From positions 12,410,001 through 12,474,000 of the forward strand of contig NC_072805.1 of the NCBI RefSeq assembly GCF_028583425.1: DNA of 64,000 nt, given 5' to 3'. This stretch comes from Eublepharis macularius (taxonomy: Eukaryota > Chordata > Lepidosauria > Squamata > Eublepharidae). The notes beneath the pieces were generated by a model, which saw only the letters and a program-made list of their open reading frames with translations, ran no database searches and had not been told where the DNA came from. Made by a program: the position numbers and the translations under genes. Below, one piece after another: positions 45,901-57,900 of the stretch (position 1 is the first letter of the stretch; every line of letters begins with the position of its first letter).

Positions 45901-48900
45901 GTAATTGGGGAAATGCAGGCTCAGAGGTCCATATATGATACTCAGTGAAGGATGTTGGCTGTTTTATCCCTTATCCTATATGTATCATTTGACCCCTTCT
46001 GAATTAGGTACGAAAAGACTCACTTCCATATTAGCTATTAGTATCGACACTTTTATTAGCAAGTATATAAATCTAGTCGTTGAATGGGAGACTACTGAGG
46101 AAAACTGCAGAGGAAGGCACTGGCAAACCACCCCTGCTCCTCACTTGCCTTGAAAGCCCGTTTTTGGGGTTGTCATAAGTCGTTTGTGATTTGACAGCGC
46201 ACACGTACATATATAAATCCAGGCTCAGTGGGATTTATACCATTGGGGTGACAATCAGAAAACATGACTCTAATGCACAAAGCTAAGAGAAAATAAGAGT
46301 TGATCTCTTTCCGTCTTTATTCAGAGAGAACTCCCATGGAACATATGAAAGCTATGTAGGACTGCAGCCTTCAAGATTGTGTAATGAGTGGCTAGTGGTC
46401 GGTCTTTCAGATTATTTTTTGAACAAGCATGGCCATTCATGTAGAAGCTGAGAAAAATTTTGGTCTTTGGTGAGTCTGGGTTTGCTTGGTACTCTGCAAA
46501 GGAAAAAAAGTCTTAACAACAATTCATTGATGGTTTCTTTCTCTTCCCCCACCTATTTGTGGGGCTTAGGTTAGAACCATGCCTTTATTTTGTTTCTCCT
46601 GTCTAAAACACAACCATTGGGCTTGCAGTTAAAAACAAAAGATTGATAAGGAATGGGAAATATTAAAGAGTCCAGTAGCTCCTTTAAGACTAACTAACTT
46701 TATTGTAGCAGAAGCTTTCGAGAACCACAGCCCTCTTCGTCAGAGCTGTGGTTCTCGAAAGCTTAAAGGCGCTACTGGACTCTTTAATATTTTGCAACTA
46801 CAAACTAACACAGCTAACTCTTCTAGATCCATGAGGAATGGGAGGCATTTTCACTTGCTGGAGAAAACTTATGATTACCTCTCTGTTTTCCCTTCCTGGG
46901 CTAAAAACAGCTGGGGCTGCTGTTTTTCCTCAGAGGGAAAGGGTTAAAGAGCCTCAGCCACTGTACATTGTGATGTTTAAAAAGGGTCTTACAGAATTAC
47001 AAATTCAGACCTTTTTACAAAGGACATAGGGTGACCCTGGACAGACATTGGCCTGGATCCAGATGAAATTTTCCTGTTGGCAGAACAAAACGGACCCTCC
47101 CCCCTTGCTGCAGGCCAGCGATTTCCCAGAAATGCTGCTCTGGGGAGACAGAGGACCCTCAGGAAAGAAATGAGGGGCAAATTGAGGGTCGGCAGCAGGA
47201 TAGGGGAAATGGATGAAAGTGATACCTCCCCTCGTCTGAATCCATCCCAGTATCTGCTAGCCTGACGTACCTCACAGGCTTGTTGTTAGGGCAAAAAAGG
47301 AGGCTTCTGTACCATCTCGAGCTCTTTGGAGAAAGCATGGGATAAAAATCCCTTCAAAAATGATAGTTTCGTAAATAGAAAAAATGATAGACATGATCAT
47401 AGAGCAGGGTTAGGAGGGGTATTAGGGCCTGCTTGGGAACTAATCATTTTCTTTAATGTTGTTTTATTTTCCTCCAGGAGAATTCAGATACTTTCCTGTC
47501 TGCAGTGGACACGGACTGGAAGGTAGGTCGTCTCTTGGCGTTTGTGCCCCAGGCGCTCTCACATAGATTTTATGTATTCTGTATTTATGCACTTTATATA
47601 TCCCCCCTTCTTCTCCGCAGTGGGGACCCAAAGCCACTTACATCCTTCTCCTGCATTTTATCCTCACAACAACCCTGTGAGGTAGGTTAGGCTGAGAGCG
47701 TGTGACTGGCTGACGGTCACCGTACAAGCTTCTGCAGAGCTAGGAATCAAAGCTGGGTCTCCAAGATCTTAGTCCAGTACTCTAACCACTACACACCACC
47801 ACTACACCACTTGGCAGGGACTGTTGTGGTTGGGGAATTGCAGGTTCAGAAGTCCATATATGATATTCAGTGAAGGATGTTTATATGCCAATAAAGGCGA
47901 ACTTGACTTGACTTGAAGGATGTTGGTGACATTTAGAGGAGAAGTCTTTAAAAGAAGCAGCAGCCTCCTTTTATTTTTACTCTGGCAACCATAGCAGGGG
48001 TGTAGCATCTCATGCTGAGCATTCGGAGCACCCACTGCTCATCTGCAGGTGGTGCTATTTCTGGCTTCTGCACTTGAGTCTGCCAGAGATCTCGTTCAGG
48101 CATTTTGGAGGGGGGCCGCCCTGTACAAGCCACACAAGGAACCTCTTAGCTGGTCTCTTGGTTTCTGTCCCCTTTTGCAGAGGTGTACGTCTTGCCGCCC
48201 AAAGGCTGCAGGAGGCCCACAAATACATGTGCCAGTGGCCTCCTGCCAAACACCAGTTCATGGACTCAGCAGACATTGCTGGACTCCATGCCCTGAGAGG
48301 CTGTAGTGCTGTGGAGGAGGGGCCAGCTCAGCCTCATCGGGGGTTGTTGGGTGTCAGTGGGACCGTGCCACGAGAGATGGGCAGCAGTTTGTAGGCAGGC
48401 TGCCAGGTGGTGTGGATGTCTGGGAGATTTCTTTCATTTTAACTAGCTGAGACCTGAGGATGCACATATGCACACCCATTAGGCGTATCCAGGCACTCAT
48501 CCTTTCCTCAGAAGCTCCATCCCCATAGGTTGGTGGAGCCCTCTCTTGAGGAAGTACCACCTCCTCTCTCAACATCAGGTCCATCTGAATAGGTCTGGGG
48601 GAGGCAGATTGCCCCCCTGCCCAGTGATAGAATAAATTGTTCTCCACAACGGCAGGCTCCTTGTTTTAAAGCTCTGAATAGCCTCAGGGAATGCTTCCCT
48701 TTTTTCTATCTCAGGCACAAAATGAGAGCAAGCTCAAGTAATCAAGCTGTTCTTTAAATGGGAAGGATCCAGAAGAGTTAGACTGTAGTTTGAAAATAGT
48801 AAAGAGTCCAGTCGCACCTTTAAGACTAACCAACTTTATTGTAGCATAAGCTTTCGAGAACCACAGCTCTCTTTGTCAGATGAATCGATGCATCTGACAA

Positions 48901-51900
48901 AGAGAGCTGTGGTCATTGAAAGCTTATGCTACAATAAAGTTGCATCTGACGAAGAGAGCTGTGGTTCTTGAAAGCTTATGCCTCAATAAAGTTGCATCTG
49001 ACGAAGAGAGCTGTGGCTCTCGAAAGCTTATGCTACAATAAAGTTGCATCTGATGAAGAGAGCTGTGGTTCTTGAAAACTTATGCTACAATAAAGTTGGT
49101 TAGTCTTAAAGGTGCAACTGGACTCTTTACTATTTTTAAACGGGAAAGCAATCCATTATACAGAATGTCAGAACGCCTGTCTGAAAAGACAGAGAACTTA
49201 GAGGATTAGGGGCACGGCCCTTTGGGGAATTCTCCCACCCGTCGTGGATTCTCCATCTTGTTCTCATGGCCAGAGCTAAGCAGAAGGATTTCTCAGGGCA
49301 CTGGTGCTTCCACACTGGGATTTCCTGTACACTTTCCTGAGTCAGCCACCATTTTTCCCCTGTTGCACCACTTGAAGGCTTTTAAAATTTTATAATTTTA
49401 TAATTTTAAAAATTATAATGTTATTGCGATGACCAAGTTTTTAAAAATTCTTTAAAAAGCCCTCCAGTGACATAATGAGGAAAAGGGCAGTTGCAAAGGG
49501 CTAATGGAAGGAAAATGGGGCTGAATGTTGCACAACTTCCTGTCCAGATGGCACAATAAGGCGCCTACGCTCTTCCCAGGAAGGTTTTAGAAAACAGGTT
49601 TGGGGAAGGAGAATGCTAAAGTTGGGCAAAGGATGGTTGGAACACAATGTTGTATGGATGCTCTTTCCCCCAAAAGCGCTCCAGTTTGGATGCCAGAGAG
49701 GAACAAAGCTTCCCGTGAAAGCCAACCAGGGTTGAGACGGAAGAGTGCAAATGTTTTAAATAAAATACATTTTAAATGGGACTGATACTACTTCTTTGCT
49801 TGCTCTTGTAAAGTGAAAAATAGTGACTGATCTCTGGGGATGGGGTTAGGGTTAGACTTTTGTCTGAGGCCCGCTGGCCTTGCCTTGCAGGAACCTAAGA
49901 ACAACACACAATCTTTGGCTTTTCTTGCATTACCCATGTGGGCAACTTCTGTTCCACAAGGATAACATGAGGGAAAACGCGATACGCACTTCCTTCAAGA
50001 AGGCTGTGAGAGGTGCCTAATCATCTCCCTAACCCTTAAACCCTTCCTATCCCCTTCAAGCAGCCCGTAACAAAATGTAACTCTTGATCAAGGGTTTACA
50101 GATGGCTGATTCCGTCTAACAATACCCAAAGACTCAGCCTGCTTATGTCTTGCATAGCCCTGTTCTCCTCACATGCAAGACTGTACATCTTCTCTAGTAA
50201 AACATGTTAATCTTCTGGGCAGAGCAAGACTAGAATCCATAATGTGTGGCATTAGGCATGATTTAGACTTCTTTGTGTAACTTATTTGGGATTTTTTTTT
50301 AAGTTTTTTATTTTTCAATATCTAACATACAAAACTACAATAACAGTAACTACAAAAGACTACAATAGCACAAGGGAAGGAAAAGAAGGGAGAAAAAAGA
50401 GAAGGGGAAGGGGGGGTGGGAAAAAAGGGAAGGTAGCCTACAAACACTAAATGCTACACTTCAATGCTTTCCCTTCATACTACCATAATAAGAAAATAGC
50501 TTAATAAAGTAGTGGAGGAGTGGTTGATCATACAAATTACAAAGTACAGTTCAAGTTAAATCTTTTTCCCTCCCCTGGGCCTCGGACGCAATTCTCTCTG
50601 AGCAGCTACCGCCGCAGCGCTCGTTGCCTCCCCCCTCCCTTCAGGCTTCGGATCTTCTTCTTTTTGCTTGGTATCTGGTCCAAATTCTGGATTTTTTTCC
50701 ACAAAATCCCTTAGCTGATCTTCCGAATTAATCTTGTAAGCTTGATCTTTATAACTAAACCCGATTCCTTCCGGGAGTAGCCATTTGTACTTTATGTCAC
50801 ATTCCCTCAAAAGAGCTGCCAACTTCTTGTACTTAAATCTTCTCTTCTGAACTAAGAATGGAACGTCCTTCAATATCTTGACTTTATTTCCCAGAAAGTC
50901 CAACTCCACATTGTAAGAATTATATAGGATACTGTCCCGGACCCTCCTAGATGAAAACTCAATAACAATCTCACGAGGCAGCTGCCGCTTCAGTGCATAT
51001 TTTGAAGATGCCCGACGGACTCCCAAAATGGCGCTTTTCACTTCTTCTTTAGTTGCCCTCGCGGGTGTCGCTAAAAGTTCCGAGGCGAGATCCCACAAAT
51101 CCTCGTTTTCCTCCTCTTTAACGTTCTGGAGACGCAAAATGGTCTGTGTTCGCTCCACTTGCAGTCTGATCAGCTGGTTTTCCACCAGCTTCAGCTCCCT
51201 GTTCGTTGCTCTCATAAGTGACGCACTTTCCCGGGCAGACTTCTCTGCCCCCCCCCGCTGCTTCTTTAATGGCTTTCACATCGCTTTCAATTAAGCCCAC
51301 CCTTTGATCTGTTTCATTCAGCTTGTCAACAAAGGGTTTTATGGCTTCCATAACCGCTCTTTTAACCAGTTCCTCAAGCGTCTCGCCCCTCTGCAAGGCC
51401 GCCGTAACTGACTTGCCAAGAGCAGGGCTCTGCTTTTTCGCTGCCATTTTAGGGGGGGGGGGAACCGCCAGTCTTCCGAGCCTCTACGAGGGGGGAAAAA
51501 TCCGAGTCTTCTAGCCTTCAGACCCCGCCACTCCTCACATCGCTTGTAGTAACAGAAGGGATTCGCTTACCTGCAGGCTTTCGCCTAATCCTGTTCCTTG
51601 CCGTTTTCCATGGCCCAGCAGCACACTGGGTGCCGCGCTCGTCTGCCGGCCTCCATAGGGACTTACGGGCAATTTACCCCCTGCCTCGATCTGTCAGAGG
51701 GCTCTTCCCGCCGCGCCCCGGACTCAGACTCCCTGCCTGAGAGTCTGGGGGCTAACCTTTGCAGATCAGCCGCCCGGCCAGGCGGCTCGGCCGCTTCTTC
51801 CTGGACCTGCCAAGAAGAGCGTCCGACATGGCCGCGAAAATGAAACCGACCCCTTATTTGGGTTTTAATAGTCATGGGAATGGCAAAGCTACTAGAAATA

Positions 51901-54900
51901 TTATTCTGTCACCTTTCTGGTTTCCTGGTTGAGTCTCAGAATTGACTTCATATTATGGTTTTCATTGTACACATAAGGTGATTTACGTAAATACCTTAAA
52001 TTGTGAACACAGCACAAACATTTGCAAGTGTGTACCATATTTATATCTTTGTTATTTATAGGCCACCTTTCTTATTGTGACTCAAGGCAAATTACACAGT
52101 GTAATTCGATGCAATCAATATGATGAGACATCTAATAAGTAATGTAATCGGACTAGGATTACAGAAAACTGAAATCAAGACAGAATATAACATGATTCAG
52201 AAAGCAGGTGCAAATGCCTGTCAGCCTGTCCAGGGGCACAGGCAGTGGATTGATTCTGCATAGACTATTAAATGGGCCCAAGTCCCATTTGTAATTCTCA
52301 GCACTGGTTTGAACTGAATTTACAATTTTTTTTCCAAACTCAGAGGTAATGCAGTGTTAGTTGTTAACAGGCTTTTGTTAGAACGGAGTTTGACAGCAAT
52401 AAGGTATGCCGTGTTTTGTTTAGTGACGGGCTTGTGTAGTTTCAGCCGCTCTGCAAATTACAGGCCCATTGGAAGCAGTATTATTGAATCTTTCAGTTTT
52501 ACCCCACTGTTTCCTCCAAGAAGCCCGGGATAATGAACAAGGCGTGCTGTTGTCAAGCGGCTGTTCCTATTTCAGCACCATGGACAGAGGGGCTTTTTCA
52601 GGACGCAGAGCAAAGTCTACAAAGATGTCATTGCTTTTCCCCCACCCGGAATTACTTCTGCATCTGCAGGCCTCTACCAGGAGCTTTAGCTTCTTGCATG
52701 GCTGCTGTCCTGCCATAAAATACACAACTTGGTTTCAAGGCCAGAAACAGATAGATCCATGGGATTCTTGAGATTTAATTGTCAGAGCACTGGCTTCTTG
52801 CAGGAAAGTGACGGTATTAATTAAACCTGCGCTTCAGAAGTCACAGTTCTGACAATCTGAAGCCATGGGTAGTCCTTCTGCAATTAATTGCCATGGGGGT
52901 CTAATAAACCTCCCATCACTTTCAGACCGTATCATTCTTTCATCATATATTACTGTTGGTATTGGCCTTAGTAAAGAATTCTAGTTAAGAATTCTATTTT
53001 TGAGGAAGTACAAGCTTCTTGGTCTCATTTGCAGTGTAAGGAATCTAACACTAATGTCTTTTACTAGTAGAATTAAGATCAGACATGTCATGTGTGAGAA
53101 CCAAGGTGCTGGTATTGACCTTTAAAGCTCAATGTAGCTTGAAGCCAGCATAGTTTAAGGACCGCCTTTCCCCATATTTGTCTACTCTGGTCATCTTTGG
53201 AGGCCTGCTTTGGGTGCCCCCACCATCTGAGGCTAAATGGAGGGCAACCCAAGAAAGGGCCTTCTTAGCCATGATGTCGTAACTTTGGAACAATTTGTCT
53301 CCCTCTATTGTTGTCTTTTGCCAGCGGGTGAAAACTTTTTTGTTTTGTTAGGCATTCCCTCTCTACCTCTTATTAGCCCTCCTCTCTGTTTGAGTGTGTG
53401 TTTAATTGTTTTAAGTAGTTTGTGTAATGTTCCCTTCGGCTGTGGGTTCCTAGGTTAGAGTACTCACTCAGGCACCCGTTCTCAGGTCCATTCAGCAGAG
53501 ACAAGATGGATCAAAACAACAGCTGTTTATTTGCAAGGAAACAGCCCCAACAACTAACAACTTCAGCTAACATACAAAACTGGAAACTGAAAACGAGCTT
53601 CATCCAATAGGACCAAACTAAATCACATAGATGTTAGGGGAGGAGCAGACTGTTCCATTACATACTTGAATGTTATAATGAACATGAATGATATTTATTG
53701 AGTGTTATTTATGGTATGCAATTTATTGAGATATAATTATTGATAACCCCTTATGGATTGAGGATTGCATTATCCAGAGGATATTAGAACTGCCTCTATG
53801 TTGTTTACCGAAGCAGATGAACTGAGCATTTTGAGCACACTTGCACTTTATATAAAAGTCTTATTGATTGGATAGTAATTTGGGGGTAATTTCCCTTTTT
53901 ACCCTCAGGTGGTTTGTTCCTTTTGAATAGTAGGTGGGCTGTACCCAGTGGTGCCCTTTTGTTTTCTGTTCACTCATATTTTAATACTTGCCAACTTGAG
54001 GACCCCAAGTTGGGCCAAAAGGTGGCATAGAAATGTTTTAAAAATAAATAAAATAAAACAACCCATTTAGTGTAGTTGTTAAGAGTCCTGGGTTCAAATC
54101 CTCATTTGACTTGGAAGCTCATTGGGAGACTTTGGGCCTGTTGTTCTTTTTCAGCCTAACCTACATTGTAAGGTGGTTGTTTTAAAAGAGGAGAAGTAAA
54201 TTTTGATTGCTATTATAGACTTCTTGGAGGAAAGGCAGGATTAAAATGTAATAATAATGCCACTTTCAATATCATGTTGGGCGTGGCCGAGATTTTACTA
54301 GCCTGTGGCCAAATAAAATGTAACAAGCTTTATAGCTGTTGAATTCTGTTTCAAAAAAGGCAGCAGTATCTGTGGATTATGTCTAAGATAAAAATCCATT
54401 TTTAATTGTGATAGAGAAATTTGTGTCGAATTCAGGCTCTGGATTCTGTCAAGAAGATGCCTTTAGAGGACAGCTTGGCATAATTGGATGTTGTACAGCT
54501 GTAGTGTTTGGGGCATTACATAAAGCATCAACAATTGATGGCAACAAATCAGCTTGATTTAAATTTAAAATGCTGAATATTGCCTTTATAAAAGCCCAGG
54601 ATACCTGAAAGATTGCATGCTCTTGTACGTACCTTCCTGTCAATGAAGATGATTTTTGGAAGTCCTGTTCAGTTTTCACTTATTGGGATCAGGGCCTTCC
54701 CAGCTCTTAGGCCCTAGGTGTAGAATGCTCTCCCCGCTGCTAATTTGCCCAAGTATTTAGGCTCCCCCTTTCTCTGTTTGAATGTAGTCTAGGGAATGTT
54801 GACCCCTCTCTCCCTGGTTTTATTGTAACGCTGCCCTTAACTTTTATCCCTTCTCGTGTATGTGTGCGCGTCTGCACGTGTTTTATTCGAACTGCTGGTT

Positions 54901-57900
54901 TTCTAATTTTCAATCATCTTTGCTGTTTTTGTAGAATTTTCTCTCCTCAATGCTAATTTTTTATTCTCCTGATATTATTAATTTATTTTTGATGTTTTTA
55001 GTGTGATTTGGGTTTTATTTTAATGGTTCAACAGTTTGGTGTAGTGGTTAAGAGTGGCAGGGTTTGATTCCCCACTCCTCCGCTTGAAGCCAGCTGGGTG
55101 ATCTTGGGTGAGTCACAGCCCTCTCAGAGCTCTCTTAGCCCCACCCACCTCACAGAGGATAGTAATAACACACTTTGTAAACTGCTCTGAGTGAGCGTTA
55201 AGTTGTCCTGAAGGGCTGTGTATAAATCGAATGTTGTTGTTGTTGTTGGGTGACCTTGAGCCAATCATATACTCTCAGCCTAACCTACCTCACAGGGTGG
55301 TTGTGAGGACAAAATGAAGGAGAGGAGAATGAGGTAAGCTGCTTTGGATCTCCATTGTGGAGAAAGGTGGTGTATAAATGAAGTAAATAAATGCCCTGGA
55401 TTTCTTACCCCATAAGGGACTGGGGAGCACTTAGCACAATGAAAGAAAAAATTGTTTATATCTATCTTTTCAGAATGGAAGCTTCAATTTTGCTGGTACA
55501 GTTTGTGGCTTGCCTTATCAATAGGCTATTTAATGATTTACTGTCTATCAGTTAAAATTGATAGTGAGAAAATTTAAGTCTTCTCCAGTATAATCACTAA
55601 CGTAAATACTGAAAGTATCTAGAGTACTACTTCACTCTGTAATTGAACTGTGAAAGATGTACTAGTCCTGGATTATTTGTTCACTCAACGAGTAATTAAC
55701 AGTGCCATGATCAGCAAAGTTACATCCCTCTAAGCAGGCTGACTTCAGTTGACTTAGAAAGGTGTATCTCTGCTTAGGATTGTACTCAGGGTTTTTTTTC
55801 AGCAGGAGTGCGGTGGAACGGAGTTCTGGAACCTCTTGAAAATGGTCACATGACTGGTGGCCCCACCCCCTGATCTCCAGACAGAGGGGAGTTGAGGTTG
55901 CCCTCCACACTGCTCCAGTGGCGCGGAGGACAATCTCAACTCCCCTCTGTCTGGAGATCAGGGGGCGGGGCCACCAGCCATGTGACCATTTTCTCCAAGG
56001 GCAACCCACCACCTCTTTTCCCAGAAAAAAAGTCCTGATTGTACTGTATATTTTAGGCTTCACTGACAATGGATATAATGATGGTCGTTATGGGATTAGA
56101 TGGGTTCACAAATAAATCCACCAACGGTTATTAGCCAGAATGGCTAAAGAGACCTTCTATGTTCCGAGGCAGTCAGCCTCTGAACCCCAGTGCTAGAAGG
56201 CAACAGCAGGAGAAGGTCTTGGTTGAATACTTTGTAACTGGGCCCACTTAGAGTAAATAAACTCTGAGGGTGAGATTCTTGCTTACTTTCCTCAGAAAGT
56301 TTACCTCAGGTTAGGAAATTTACCTGATTACCAAAACACAAGCTCCCTCAGAGATGTAGGTTTCTCTTTTTGCCTCCCAGTCCCTGGCTCTTAGAAACTC
56401 CTGAGGTAAATTTGGTGCTTCTGGCTTTTACCAGGATGCTTATTTATCACCTAAACATCAGCTTTCTCCCCTACGCCTATTCACCCTACCTAAACAAACA
56501 AACAAACCCCCCAGATAGATACAGTTTTCCCTCCCGCCTCCCAATCAGCGGAGTTCCATGAGCTCTTCTGCTGCATTTTCCTCTTCTCCCTTCACCTCTT
56601 TTCAGCTTGTTTTCTGAGATGTCCCTCATTTCTCTGTGTATCAGTCTTCCTCTCTCTCCTGCTTTTCCTTCTTCTTTTGGCTCTCTCTTCTGGTCCATTT
56701 CCTTTCTCTTCCTCCCTGCTATTTGCTGGGCCTTTTTTCATAGTCACCCATTAGGCAAGGGGATTGGGGAGCATGCTGCCAAAAGGCTGGGTGTCCGAGG
56801 CCAATTTTAAAATGCAAGAGAAGCATCTTATTGCCAGTTAGTTGGCAGCCAGCGCTCAGGCAACTCAACAAGGCCCAGTGATGCTCTGCAGTTACGCGGG
56901 TGGGGGCTGATCCAGCCAATTCCTTATGATCTTGAGGAGGTCACTTGGCTTTCTTCCTAACCGCCAAAAGAGCTCTCGAGCTCACCTGACATTGGCCTGC
57001 CCTTTGGTGCAGTGTTGCTTTTGGATGGGCAACGCCTATGTTTGGACCCCTTCTCAGCCCTGAAACTTACCCAGTTGCCTGAAGAACGTGGCTGTTGTTC
57101 AGTCTAAGTGGTTTGAAAGTTAAACGAGGTGCTGTAATCTCTTCTGAATGGAGACATAATGCTGAAGCAGAAGAATGTAAATGGATTTGTTCTAAGGAAG
57201 GAAATGGAGAGTGATATTAAGGCGATGGACTGATGCATGCATTACCGTCTTTACCTGGAGTCCCCGGTTGGCTTGACTCTGAACAGTCTTGGAATTTTGC
57301 AAAGAGGAAGTGGGCAACACTACAAAATGGTGGCAATGGGGGGCAGTTACAAAATGGCTGCCTTGATGATGCTTCCTGGCTTCTTCTGAAGCATCTCCTG
57401 CCACAGTGAGGTGGAAGAAAACTAGGGCTGGCTATTTGCTGTGTCAAAGAAGCAGTGGCCACCTGGAGAGTCATGGGCAGGCAGGATCATACCTGCGGGC
57501 ACCATGTTGGGGATCACTGCCCTATACCAACAAACTCCAGGCTGAATACCTCTGGTGTAAGCGCACCACACCTTAGCAGGGATGACTTCAGCAGGGTAGC
57601 TAATGAAGTGACAGATAGGGTGCCATGATCTCTTGGGCCTGAAAAGGGTTTGTGAAATAACCCGTCCACAGTTTTCACATGACCTGGATTATTTCCCTCT
57701 CTTTCCCTGCCTCCTGTCACTATTGTCTGTCTCGCTCCCGCCCTGTCACACAAACGTGTCCACCGCCTGCTTCCAGCTAGCTTTCTGCCTCACCGTAAAC
57801 GTCCCCATTTCAGTCTCTCTTGTCAGAGACAAACCTTTGGTTTTCCCGCTGTTTTCCATTTGCTTGCACTGGCACTTCCTCACAAAAGCTCCTGCTTCTC

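Noticed and set aside
53460-53650. Possible old LTR fossil near the L2 tail
   Set aside because: Composition only; no partner repeat or target duplication seen.
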